From: an uncultured Alphaproteobacteria bacterium
GTDB taxonomy: Bacteria > Pseudomonadota > Alphaproteobacteria > Methylaequorales > Methylaequoraceae
Assembly (NCBI GenBank): GCA_902530985.1
Contig: CACACI010000012.1
Coordinates: forward strand, 1-34,277
Length of the DNA stretch: 34,277 nt
Direction: 5' to 3'
Of this stretch, positions 7,873-16,360 are shown in pieces; positions within the stretch are counted from its first letter, which is position 1; the number at the start of each line of letters is the position of its first letter. The translations under genes and the position numbers were made by a program. The notes under the pieces were generated by a model. That model was not told where the DNA came from and searched no databases. It saw only the letters and a list, made by a program, of their open reading frames with translations.

Positions 7873-10009
7873 AGTCTGAAAATATTTTTATAACTTCATT
7901 CGAACTATTAAATCTTATTTGAAGTTTTTTCTCTGTGATACCAAGAATTATGCCTACACCATAATCACTATGAATAACTTTATCACCAATAGAAAAATCT
8001 TCACTCAAATATTGGACTAATTTTTTCTTTTCATCCTCATTTTTTTGACTAATTTGAATTACTCTACAATTTTTTTTGGGTAACTCTGATAAAAACCTAG
8101 AAGCTATTGAACGATAAATATTGTAATTATATTGTTTTCTAAAGTTAACATATGAAATAGTTAATTTTTTTCTAGCTCTTGTAATACCCACATACGCCAA
8201 CCTTCTTTCCTCCTCTAAGCCCTTATTACCATATTCATCAATATTCCTTTGATTAGGAAAAATCCCTTCCTCCCAACCTGGCAAAAAAACAAAGTCAAAT
8301 TCAAGACCTTTAGCGCTATGTAGAGTCATAAGAGAAACCTTATCGGATATATTACTTGTATTTAAGTTATCAATTAAAAGACTTACTTCCTCAATAAACT
8401 CCTCGATTGAGTTTCTATTTTTAATATCCGTGATAAGTTTTTTTAAATTTTCAAGTCTACCTTCTGCATCAGGAGTTTTTTCTTTTTGGAGCATTTCTGT
8501 ATAACCCGCATCATCAAGTAACGACCCAGCAACTTCAAAGTGACTTTTATTATCAAGCATAGAAGTATGTTTCTCGATAATATTGATAAATTCTTTTAAA
8601 TTTTTCTTTTGAGAAATATTTAATTTTCCTGAATCATAAAAAATTTTCAAAGATTTAAATAAGCTAATATTATTTCCATCAGAAATTTCATATAGTTTTT
8701 TTATTAATGCCTTACCAAAACCTCTTTTTGGCACATTAATTATCCTTTCCAAAGACAAATTATCAGCTTTATTTATTAATATTCTTAAATAGGCCATTGC
8801 ATCTTTAATCTCGGCTCTCTCGTAGAACCTTAATCCACCAACTACTCTGTATTTAATATTTTCTTTAAGAAATCTATCTTCAATATCCTTGAATTGAAAA
8901 CTTGCTCTGGTTAAAATTGCAATTTGTGAGGGATTAATTCCATCATCAAGAGATTCTTTTATTTTTTTTGCTATGAAAATTGCCTCTAAATCATCGTCTT
9001 CTAGATTATTTATAGTTACCTTTTCCCCATCATCATCGGAGGTCCAAAGGTTCTTTCCAATCCTTTCTTTATTTTCAGAAATCAAACATGATGCTGCTTT
9101 AAGAATATTGCCAGTAGATCTATAATTTTGCTCTAATCTTATGATCTGAGAATCTTTAAAATCACTCTTAAAATTAAGAATATTTTTTAATTGTGCACCT
9201 CGCCATCCATAAATAGACTGATCCTCATCTCCAACACAACAAATGTTATTATTATACTCCGTTAATAATCTTAAAAGCATATACTGAGCAGCATTTGTAT
9301 CCTGATACTCATCAACTAAAGTGTACTTAAATTTTTTTTGATAAAAATTTAAAATTTTATGATTTTCTTTAAATAACTTTATAGGAAGTAGAATCAAATC
9401 TCCAAAATCAACAGAATTATATATTGAAAGTCTTTTTTGATATAACCTATAAACCTCACTAAATTTCCCCTTTGTCTCTATCTCAAATTGATGGTTAGAA
9501 ATTTGATCTTCCATCAAACCATGGTTTTTTACTTGATCAATCATATATAAAAAATTTTTAGGAATATAAAGTTTTGGATCAAGTTCCTTAAGAGAAAGCA
9601 CTTGCTTGACTAATCTTAATTGATCATCTTTATCTAAAATAGTGAAATCATTTGTCAGTCCAATTAAATCCGAATTTCTTCTAAGAAATCTTAATCCTAT
9701 TGAGTGAAAAGTGCCAATATACATACCCTCAACTGGGTGATTAAGGTTTTTTTCAACTCTCGTTTTCATCTCCATGGCAGCTTTATTTGTAAAAGTGACA
9801 CAAAACACTTCTGAAACTTTAGCTTTTCTTTTATAGATGATACTGGCTAATCTAGAGGTAAGAACTTTTGTTTTACCAGTTCCTGCTCCAGATAAAACTA
9901 AAAGTGGTCCCTCGGTATTTAATACTGCATTTTTTTGTTGTTCATTTAGTTCATTAAGAAATCCCGGCTCAGGAATACTAACTTTTTCATCATCACCTAA
10001 GATTAACAT
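7856..10009 (-). CDS. uvrD: ATP-dependent DNA helicase UvrD/PcrA (SF1A)
   Basis: UvrD is a 3'-5' helicase that displaces the excised oligonucleotide and UvrC in excision repair, and also acts in mismatch repair and replication-fork clearing. Superfamily 1A motifs appear in order in this 717-residue protein: Q-motif LNEQQKNAV, Walker A GAGTGKT (41-47), Ia TFTNKAAMEM, II VDEYQDTN, III GDEDQSIYGWRGA, IV EQNYRS, V LMTLHSAKGLEFDFVF, VI LAYVGITRARKKL. A C-terminal Tudor-like domain with DKVIHSDYGVGII is also present, typical of PcrA/UvrD and absent from Rep. Its ATG shares one base with the metH2 stop (TAATG). The gene name follows alphaproteobacterial usage; pcrA would be equally acceptable. Confidence 0.95.
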   Translation of the reverse strand: MLILGDDEKVSIPEPGFLNELNEQQKNAVLNTEGPLLVLSGAGTGKTKVLTSRLASIIYKRKAKVSEVFCVTFTNKAAMEMKTRVEKNLNHPVEGMYIGTFHSIGLRFLRRNSDLIGLTNDFTILDKDDQLRLVKQVLSLKELDPKLYIPKNFLYMIDQVKNHGLMEDQISNHQFEIETKGKFSEVYRLYQKRLSIYNSVDFGDLILLPIKLFKENHKILNFYQKKFKYTLVDEYQDTNAAQYMLLRLLTEYNNNICCVGDEDQSIYGWRGAQLKNILNFKSDFKDSQIIRLEQNYRSTGNILKAASCLISENKERIGKNLWTSDDDGEKVTINNLEDDDLEAIFIAKKIKESLDDGINPSQIAILTRASFQFKDIEDRFLKENIKYRVVGGLRFYERAEIKDAMAYLRILINKADNLSLERIINVPKRGFGKALIKKLYEISDGNNISLFKSLKIFYDSGKLNISQKKNLKEFINIIEKHTSMLDNKSHFEVAGSLLDDAGYTEMLQKEKTPDAEGRLENLKKLITDIKNRNSIEEFIEEVSLLIDNLNTSNISDKVSLMTLHSAKGLEFDFVFLPGWEEGIFPNQRNIDEYGNKGLEEERRLAYVGITRARKKLTISYVNFRKQYNYNIYRSIASRFLSELPKKNCRVIQISQKNEDEKKKLVQYLSEDFSIGDKVIHSDYGVGIILGITEKKLQIRFNSSNEVIKIFSDFVTKI

Positions 10010-12651
10010 TAATCAACTCCTTTTGGAGAATATCCAAGGTTTGGGCCCAACCATTTTTCTACAGTATCAACTTTCAAACCTTTTCGCATAGCATAATCCT
10101 CTACTTGATCTTTATATATTTTACCAACACCAAAATAACTTGCTAATGGATTCGCAAAGTATAAACCAGCAACTGAACTGGAAGGTGTCATTGCAAAACT
10201 CTCAGTAAGTCTCACATTAAGATTTTTTGATACTTTTAATAATTCAAATAAAGTTTTCTTCTCTGTGTGATCAGGACAAGCTGGATATCCTGGTGCTGGT
10301 CTAATTCCATTGAATTTCTCTAGAATCAAGTCTTCATTAGTCAAATTTTCTTTAGATGCGTATCCCCAATATTTTGTTCTAACTTTTTTATGTAACATTT
10401 CTGCAAAAGCTTCCGCAATTCTATCACCTATAGATTTAACAAGTATTGAGCTGTAGTCATCATTCTTTTTCTCAAAATATAATGCTAACTCTTCTATGCC
10501 ACAACCAGCTGTTACAAGAAACCCACCAATATAATCTTTCTTAATTCCCAATGGGGCAACATAATCTGATAAACACATATTTGGTCTTTTAGAATTTTGC
10601 CTACTAACTTGTTGTCTCAAAAAATAAAACTTTTTAAGAACTTTCTTTCTCTTCTCAGAGTCAAAAATTAATACATCATCACCATCTGAATTTGCTGGCC
10701 AAAATCCAAAAACAGCATTTGGTTGAGTTAATTTTTCATCAATAATTTTTGTTATCATTTTTCTTGCATCTTTCCAAAGATCTTTTGCTGAATTTCCAAT
10801 CAATTTATCTTCTAATATTTGCGGAAAATTTCCATGAAGTTCCCATGCTTGAAAAAAAGGCTTCCAGTCAGCAAACTTCAATATTTCATCAACAGATACT
10901 TTTTTAATTACTTCAAGTGAGCTATTCTTTGGTTTAAAAGGGTTGTAGTTTTTCCATTCAATCTTCAGTTTATTTTTCCTACATTTTTTAAGATTGTTAT
11001 CGTTAATTTTTTCTTTTTTATAATAATTTCTTCTGAGATTTGAATATTCTGTTTTTAAAGATTCAACAAATGGTCTGCATTTATTTTTAGATATCATATT
11101 CGTCGCAACTGAAACTGCTTTTGATGCATCATTAACATAGCATACTCCAAAATTGTAGAGTGGGTCTATTTTTATAGCCGTATGAATTTTACTTGTTGTT
11201 GCACCACCTATTAAAAGTGGCTTATTAACTTTATTTCTTTCTAACTCGCTAGCAACAAAACACATTTCATCTAAACTTGGTGTTATTAGTCCGGAAAGAC
11301 CTATTAAATCTACGTTCTCTTTTATTGCAGTTTCTATAATTGTATTTGCAGGCACCATCACTCCAAGATCAATAATTTCAAAATTATTACATTGCAATAC
11401 CACTCCGACTATATTTTTTCCAATATCGTGAACATCGCCCTTTACTGTAGCCAAAAGAATTTTACCCTTAGTGGTTTTTTTAACTTTTTGTTCTTCTTCC
11501 ATGAAAGGTAATAAATAGGCAACAGATTGTTTCATTACTCTTGCAGATTTTACAACTTGGGGTAAAAACATTTTTCCTGATCCAAACAAGTCACCTACAA
11601 CATTCATCCCATCCATCAAAGGACCTTCAATTATATCCAAAGGTGAATCAAACTTTTTTCTTAATACTTCTGTATCTTCTTCTATAAACTCATTAATTCC
11701 ATTCACTAGAGCATACTCTACTTTTTTTTCAATCTTCTTCGCTCTCCATTTTTTATCAAATTTCTTTTTTTCAACTTTTCCAGAATATTTCTTTGATATA
11801 TTAATAAGATTTTCAGTTGCATCTTGATGTTTATTAAATAAGACATCTTCTATACAACTTTTTAAATCTCTAGGGATTTGCTCATATATTGTAATTTGCC
11901 CAGCATTAACAATAGCCATATCAAGTCCAGCTTTTATTGCATGGTAAAGAAAACAAGAATGCATTGCTTCTCTTACTTGATTATTCCCTCTAAAACTAAA
12001 AGAAACATTTGATAGCCCTCCAGAAACTTTTGCCAATGGAAGATATTTTTTAATAAGTTTTGTGGCTTCAAAAAAATCTAATGCGTAATTATTGTGTTCT
12101 TCTATTCCAGTTGCAACTGCAAAAATATTTGGATCAAAAATAATATCTTGAGCAGGGAAGTTTAGTTTCTCAGTCAATGTTTTGTATGCTCTCTCACAAA
12201 TTTTGAATTTTCTGTCAGAAGTATCTGCTTGTCCTATTTCATCAAATGCCATAACCACAATCGCTGCACCATAATATTTGGCTTTCTCGGCTTGTTCTAA
12301 AAAGATCTCTTCTCCCTCTTTAAGACTGATTGAATTTACAATAGGTTTTCCTTGAATGCTTTTAAGCCCTGCTTCAATCACTGACCATTTGGATGAATCA
12401 ATCATAAATGGCACTCTAGCTATATCAGGTTCAACAGATATAAGGTTTAAAAACCTTACCATTGCTCTTTCTGAATCAAGTAAACCCTCATCCATATTAA
12501 TATCTATTACTTGGGCTCCATTTTCGATCTGCATTTTTGCAATATCTACAGCTTGCTCAAAATCATCAGAAAGGATTAGTTGTTTGAATTTTGCAGAACC
12601 TGTTACATTTGTTCTTTCGCCAATATTTATAAATTTTATGTTTGGATCCAT
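10009..12651 (-). CDS. metH: Methionine synthase, folate/cobalamin/reactivation half (split MetH, second gene)
   Basis: This 880-residue protein holds the last three modules of B12-dependent methionine synthase. Residues 1-270 form the methyltetrahydrofolate-binding domain ([13 protein letters not shown], later [10 protein letters not shown] and [15 protein letters not shown]). Residues about 305-395 form the cobalamin cap ([15 protein letters not shown]). Residues 396-530 form the B12-binding domain with DxHxxG as D406-V-H408-D-I-G411, His408 being the expected cobalt ligand. The rest is the AdoMet-binding reactivation domain with [12 protein letters not shown] from 784. The homocysteine domain is missing here and is encoded by the gene just upstream, 2 bases away. 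The two products must act together to transfer methyl from methyltetrahydrofolate to homocysteine. Split MetH is known in several Alphaproteobacteria, so this is not a broken gene. Confidence 0.95.
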   Translation of the reverse strand: MDPNIKFINIGERTNVTGSAKFKQLILSDDFEQAVDIAKMQIENGAQVIDINMDEGLLDSERAMVRFLNLISVEPDIARVPFMIDSSKWSVIEAGLKSIQGKPIVNSISLKEGEEIFLEQAEKAKYYGAAIVVMAFDEIGQADTSDRKFKICERAYKTLTEKLNFPAQDIIFDPNIFAVATGIEEHNNYALDFFEATKLIKKYLPLAKVSGGLSNVSFSFRGNNQVREAMHSCFLYHAIKAGLDMAIVNAGQITIYEQIPRDLKSCIEDVLFNKHQDATENLINISKKYSGKVEKKKFDKKWRAKKIEKKVEYALVNGINEFIEEDTEVLRKKFDSPLDIIEGPLMDGMNVVGDLFGSGKMFLPQVVKSARVMKQSVAYLLPFMEEEQKVKKTTKGKILLATVKGDVHDIGKNIVGVVLQCNNFEIIDLGVMVPANTIIETAIKENVDLIGLSGLITPSLDEMCFVASELERNKVNKPLLIGGATTSKIHTAIKIDPLYNFGVCYVNDASKAVSVATNMISKNKCRPFVESLKTEYSNLRRNYYKKEKINDNNLKKCRKNKLKIEWKNYNPFKPKNSSLEVIKKVSVDEILKFADWKPFFQAWELHGNFPQILEDKLIGNSAKDLWKDARKMITKIIDEKLTQPNAVFGFWPANSDGDDVLIFDSEKRKKVLKKFYFLRQQVSRQNSKRPNMCLSDYVAPLGIKKDYIGGFLVTAGCGIEELALYFEKKNDDYSSILVKSIGDRIAEAFAEMLHKKVRTKYWGYASKENLTNEDLILEKFNGIRPAPGYPACPDHTEKKTLFELLKVSKNLNVRLTESFAMTPSSSVAGLYFANPLASYFGVGKIYKDQVEDYAMRKGLKVDTVEKWLGPNLGYSPKGVD

Positions 12652-12653
12652 TT

Positions 12654-13703
12654 TTAAAAGTTAAATGCTTCAAGACCTGATAATCTTAATTTGTCTGATT
12701 TTAGTTTTATTTTTCTTGGAAGTTTATTTTTTAATGATTCTTTCATAACTCTAATATGTTCTGGTGTTGTACCACAGCATCCTCCCATAATATTAAGATA
12801 GTTATTTTCACTCCATTCTTTAACAAATCTTCCCATTGATTCTGGAGTTTCATCGTATTCTCCAAATGCATTTGGCAAACCAGCATTTGGATGAATACTG
12901 ATAAAAACTTCAGATATTCTATTTAATTCAATTAAATAAGGTTCAAGTTCTTTTGGACCTAGAGCACAATTCAGACCAATACTAATCGGATTGGAATGGA
13001 TTACAGAATTATAAAAACCCTCTACTGTTTGCCCTGATAAGGTTCTACCTGATAAATCTGTAATTGTTGCAGAGATCATTATTGGTATTTGTATTTTTTG
13101 CCTCTTTTCAACTTTCCTTACCGCCATTAATGCTGCCTTTGCATTCAAAGTATCAAAAACTGTTTCAACTAGAATTATATCTACTTTGGATTTAATTAGA
13201 GCATCAACACAAATTTCATAATCATTTAATAAATCATCAAAAGTTATATTACGAAACCCTGGGTCGTTTACGTCAGGTGACATAGAACAAGTCCTATTCG
13301 TAGGCCCAAGAACACCAGCAACAAGTTTCGAATTGCTAGGATTTCTTTTCAAATAATCATCAACTGCTTGCCTAGCGAGCAGCCCTCCTTGAAAATTTAA
13401 TTCGAAAGAATAATCTTCGCAGTTATAGTCCTTTTGAGAAATTCTAGAAGAGTTAAATGTGTTTGTTTCAATAATATCAGCTCCTGAATCTAAATATAAT
13501 TTATGTATTTTATATATAAGCTCTTGATTAGTTATGTTAAGTATATCGTTATTTCCAGATAAATTACTCTCTGCTGAAGCAAATTTTTTACCTCTAAAAT
13601 CCTTTTCCTTTAGATTTTCTTTTTGAATCATGGTGCCCATAGCTCCATCTAAAACAAGAATTTTTTTTTCTAATAAATCAATTAATTTGCTAATTTCAAT
13701 CAT
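12654..13703 (-). CDS. Methionine synthase, homocysteine-binding half (split MetH, first gene)
   Basis: This 349-residue protein is the homocysteine S-methyltransferase module of MetH on its own. It opens with [13 protein letters not shown], the usual MetH N-terminus, and has the zinc-site cysteines in NCALGP and in [11 protein letters not shown] near the end. It has no folate, B12 or reactivation domain; those are in the next gene. I chose the ATG at 13703, four bases after the metF stop. A TTG at 13721 is in frame and overlaps metF by 14 bases, but it adds only six residues with no family match. The alternative reading, a betaine- or S-methylmethionine-dependent homocysteine methyltransferase, is less likely because the metH2 partner is adjacent. 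Confidence 0.92.
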   Translation of the reverse strand: MIEISKLIDLLEKKILVLDGAMGTMIQKENLKEKDFRGKKFASAESNLSGNNDILNITNQELIYKIHKLYLDSGADIIETNTFNSSRISQKDYNCEDYSFELNFQGGLLARQAVDDYLKRNPSNSKLVAGVLGPTNRTCSMSPDVNDPGFRNITFDDLLNDYEICVDALIKSKVDIILVETVFDTLNAKAALMAVRKVEKRQKIQIPIMISATITDLSGRTLSGQTVEGFYNSVIHSNPISIGLNCALGPKELEPYLIELNRISEVFISIHPNAGLPNAFGEYDETPESMGRFVKEWSENNYLNIMGGCCGTTPEHIRVMKESLKNKLPRKIKLKSDKLRLSGLEAFNF

Positions 13704-13707
13704 AAGT

Positions 13708-14559
13708 TTAGTTTTTCCCAAGTGATCTTATACCTAAAATATGGCATATGGCAAATGACAAATCAGCTCTATTTAAAGTGTAGAAATGAAAATCACTAAC
13801 TTTTCCTTTTATCAATTTTTTGCATTGATCATGCACAACTGTGGTAGCAACTAGTTTTCTTGTTTCAGGATCAGAATCAAGGCCTTCAAACATTTCTATT
13901 AAAGACTTTGGCATTTTACAATTCATTTTATTCGCAAAAGCCAGTGTCCTTTTACAATTTGTTACTGGAAGTATGCCGGGAATAATAGGAATATTAATTC
14001 CTCTTTTTATAGCACCATCAACATAATCAAAGTAACAATTTACATCAAAAAAGAATTGTGTAATCGCTTTAGATGCTCCTAAATCAATTTTTCTCTTCAA
14101 TACATCATATTCTTGATTCATGGATGTTGAATCAGGGTGCATTTCAGGGTATGCAGAAACAGTGATTTCAAAATCAAATTTATCCTTAAGAAATTTAATT
14201 AAATCGGTTGCGTAGTTAAAATCACCTACTCCGTCATCTTCATTTCTTTTATCACCTCTTAATGCAACTATATGTTTAATCCCATAACTCCAATAATCTT
14301 CTGCAATTTTCTCAATTTCGTATTTCGATGTACCTATACAAGTTAGATGAGCTGCTGGAGTTAGTGATGTTTTGTTTTTAATTTCCCTTACAAGATTATG
14401 TGTATTACTTCTTGTTGATCCGCCAGCACCATAAGTTACGGATATAAACTTTGGGTTTAAAGGTTCTAGCCTTTTAATATTTGTCCATAAAGAAACTATT
14501 GAATCCTCGTCTTTTGGAGGAAAAAATTCAAAGGAAACACTTTTTCTTTTTTGTGTCAT
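13708..14559 (-). CDS. metF: Methylenetetrahydrofolate reductase MetF
   Basis: MetF is a flavin enzyme that reduces 5,10-methylenetetrahydrofolate to 5-methyltetrahydrofolate, the methyl donor for the MetH pair that follows. The 283-residue protein has family length and motifs: VSFEFFPPK at the N-terminus (with the conserved catalytic Glu of the SFEFFPP motif), SVTYGAGGSTR, AHLTCIG, ALRGD, SAYPEMHP and ITQFFFD. Its ATG at 14559 is unambiguous. It heads a minus-strand operon running to the aminopeptidase, and stands back to back with mlaA across 122 bases of very AT-rich DNA. I saw no SAM or cobalamin riboswitch in that gap, so any methionine control would have to be by a protein or elsewhere. 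Confidence 0.96.
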   Translation of the reverse strand: MTQKRKSVSFEFFPPKDEDSIVSLWTNIKRLEPLNPKFISVTYGAGGSTRSNTHNLVREIKNKTSLTPAAHLTCIGTSKYEIEKIAEDYWSYGIKHIVALRGDKRNEDDGVGDFNYATDLIKFLKDKFDFEITVSAYPEMHPDSTSMNQEYDVLKRKIDLGASKAITQFFFDVNCYFDYVDGAIKRGINIPIIPGILPVTNCKRTLAFANKMNCKMPKSLIEMFEGLDSDPETRKLVATTVVHDQCKKLIKGKVSDFHFYTLNRADLSFAICHILGIRSLGKN

Positions 14560-14681
14560 AAAATTTAAATAAGTTAAGACTTTAATGTTAAATTAAATAA
14601 AAATATTATTTTTATGTTTTTAAGTTTAAATTTTTAATATAAAATGTTTTAAAATAATACTTATTATTTAATGTTTATTGT

Positions 14682-15599
14682 ATGGTAAATTCTATTGTAA
14701 AATATAACAAGATTTTGTTTATCTTAATTCTTCCTTTGTTTATAGTGCTTTCCGCCTCATATTCTAAGGCAGCTGAAGATGTTAATGACCCTTTTGAAAG
14801 AGTAAATAGGGGTATTTTTAAATTTAATAATCACTTAGATGACTATTTTTTCAAGCCTGTAGCAAAAGGTTGGAGAGAAATTCCTGACATTCCAAGAAAA
14901 CCTCTATCAAACCTTGCCAATACAGCAAAAGCCCCAATAAGTCTCGCAAATGCAATACTACAACTAAATAAAGAGAGTATTGGTAACATAATTGGGAGAT
15001 TCTTGATTAATATGACCTTTGGCCTAGGAGGAATGTTTGATATTGCAGGAACAGATAGTTTTGGTAATGTACCTGAAGTTGAAGAAGATTTTGGACAAAC
15101 TCTTGCAGTTTGGGGAGTTCCTGATGGTCCATATGTTATGCTTCCAATTTTTGGCCCATCAAGTGTAAGAGATGCTGTTGGTTTAGGCGTTGACACTATT
15201 ACTAACCCATTATCCTTTGGATATAGGATGAATGGAATAGGAATTGAAGCAAGATTGTCAGGGCCTGTTGTAAGAGGCGTAGCAAAAAGAGAAAAGTATC
15301 TTGATTATCTTGATGAAATGAAAGAAGGTTCCCTTGATTTTTACGCAACAATGCGAAGTTTGTATAGACAGAAGAGAAGGAAAGATATTTCTGGAGAGTT
15401 AGAAAGTAAAGATTTGACATTAAGTTTGCTCCCAGTGGATGTTTACGAAGATGAGGAATTCAAGGCTGAAGTTAAAAATATTGTGACATCCATGGAAATG
15501 TCAGAAAAAAAACCATCAAATACAAGGTATTATAATGGTGTTCTACCATCATCCAATTATCCCGGATTTAATGAATCAAGAGTTAATTTGATTGAGTAA
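14682..15599 (+). CDS. mlaA: MlaA/VacJ-family phospholipid-transport protein, without lipobox
   Basis: MlaA removes mislocalised phospholipids from the outer leaflet of the outer membrane and passes them to MlaC. The 305-residue product has the family start of the mature domain, NDPFERVNRGIFKFN, and later motifs LINMTFGLGGMFDIA, EDFGQTLAVWGV, GPYVMLPIFGPSSVRD. The signal sequence (about residues 1-30, hydrophobic FILILPLFIVLS) has no cysteine. It ends SASYSKA-AED, which looks like a signal peptidase I site rather than a lipobox. Classical MlaA is a lipoprotein, so this one is either soluble or held through its own amphipathic ring. The C-terminal tail after about residue 245 is charged and looks unstructured. 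mlaC follows 4 bases downstream. Confidence 0.9.
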   Translation: MVNSIVKYNKILFILILPLFIVLSASYSKAAEDVNDPFERVNRGIFKFNNHLDDYFFKPVAKGWREIPDIPRKPLSNLANTAKAPISLANAILQLNKESIGNIIGRFLINMTFGLGGMFDIAGTDSFGNVPEVEEDFGQTLAVWGVPDGPYVMLPIFGPSSVRDAVGLGVDTITNPLSFGYRMNGIGIEARLSGPVVRGVAKREKYLDYLDEMKEGSLDFYATMRSLYRQKRRKDISGELESKDLTLSLLPVDVYEDEEFKAEVKNIVTSMEMSEKKPSNTRYYNGVLPSSNYPGFNESRVNLIE

Positions 15600-15603
15600 A
15601 AAA

Positions 15604-16197
15604 ATGCCTGCCTTTAAAAAACTTATTCTAGTAATTGTTTTTTTGTTTCCTTTTTTAACCTATTCTGATGAAAATCTAGAACAAAGTAAGTACTTTGTAG
15701 AAGACCTTGGTAAGCAAGTTGTTGAAACTGTTTCTAATGTTAATCTTTCAGAAAAAGAAAGAAATATAAATTTTAGGAATCTATATTTATCTTCGTTTGA
15801 TAACTATTATATATCTCGTTTCGTTCTTGGAAGATACTGGAAAAGATTAGATAGTAAATTACGCAAAAAGTTCATCGCAAGTTTCGATAATTACATTGTA
15901 GCAACCTATGCTCCAAAATTCAAAGGGTGGGAAGGCACATTCAAAGCAGTTGATTCACTGATTGAAAACAACTACTTTAATGTAAAAATGAATGTTTTGA
16001 ACAAGGATGGACCTACATTAAAATTAATGTGGAAGATATACCTAGACAAGAACAAGAATTTCAAAATACTTGATGTTAATATTGACGGGGTAAGTATGTT
16101 AGTAACCCAAAGGGCAGAGTTTATGTCTGTAATTAAAAACAACCCTAATGGGGTAATAGGTCTAATTGAAGCTATGGACAGAAAAACTTCAGGTTAA
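15604..16197 (+). CDS. mlaC: MlaC/Ttg2D-family periplasmic phospholipid-binding protein
   Basis: MlaC is the periplasmic carrier that shuttles phospholipid between MlaA and the inner-membrane MlaFEDB transporter. The product (197 residues from the ATG) has a signal peptide of about 20 residues (FKKLILVIVFLFPFLTYS) and a MlaC domain with the typical SSFDNYYISRFVLGRYWK, FIASFDNYIVATYAPKF and VDGV-like VNIDGVSMLVTQRAEF segments. I chose the ATG at 15604, four bases after the mlaA stop; an in-frame TTG at 15592 would overlap mlaA by 8 bases. The mlaD, mlaE and mlaF genes are not in the window. The ABC transporter must be elsewhere if the pathway is complete. Confidence 0.88.
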   Translation: MPAFKKLILVIVFLFPFLTYSDENLEQSKYFVEDLGKQVVETVSNVNLSEKERNINFRNLYLSSFDNYYISRFVLGRYWKRLDSKLRKKFIASFDNYIVATYAPKFKGWEGTFKAVDSLIENNYFNVKMNVLNKDGPTLKLMWKIYLDKNKNFKILDVNIDGVSMLVTQRAEFMSVIKNNPNGVIGLIEAMDRKTSG

Positions 16198-16228
16198 TCT
16201 TAATATTTTTATTTCTTGCTAATTAAAG

Positions 16229-16305
16229 TGGTAGGCCCGGAGGGACTTGAACCCCCGACAACACCGTTATGAGCGGTGCGTTCTAACCAACTGAACTACG
16301 GGCCT
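16229..16305 (-). tRNA. tRNA with CAU anticodon, probably tRNA-Ile2 (lysidine type)
   Basis: A full 77-base cloverleaf reads on the minus strand: acceptor AGGCCCG paired with CGGGCCT, four-pair D stem, anticodon stem CACCG/CGGTG with loop CTCATAA (anticodon CAU), T stem GGGGG/CTCCC-type pairing with TTCAAGT loop, discriminator A and an encoded CCA at 16229-16231. CAU can be initiator Met, elongator Met or Ile2. The first pair is A1-U72, and positions 4 and 5 are C-G pairs, which are known recognition points for TilS in tRNA-Ile2 and are not found in elongator Met of E. coli. I therefore favour Ile2, which reads AUA codons after lysidine modification. It lies downstream of rpoD on the same strand. 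Confidence 0.85.
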
Positions 16306-16360
16306 TTTATATTCGTTATATTTTTTTACAAAACAGATTTTAATGATATTACCTGCTTTT

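Noticed and set aside
10009-13703. metH as a frameshifted pseudogene
   Set aside because: The split falls at a domain boundary, both parts have proper stop and start codons, and split MetH is known in Alphaproteobacteria.
13704-13721. TTG start of the homocysteine half of MetH at 13721
   Set aside because: It adds six residues inside metF; the ATG at 13703 gives the normal MetH N-terminus.
14560-14681. SAM or cobalamin riboswitch between metF and mlaA
   Set aside because: The 122 bases are almost entirely A and T, with none of the conserved GC-containing helices those riboswitches need.
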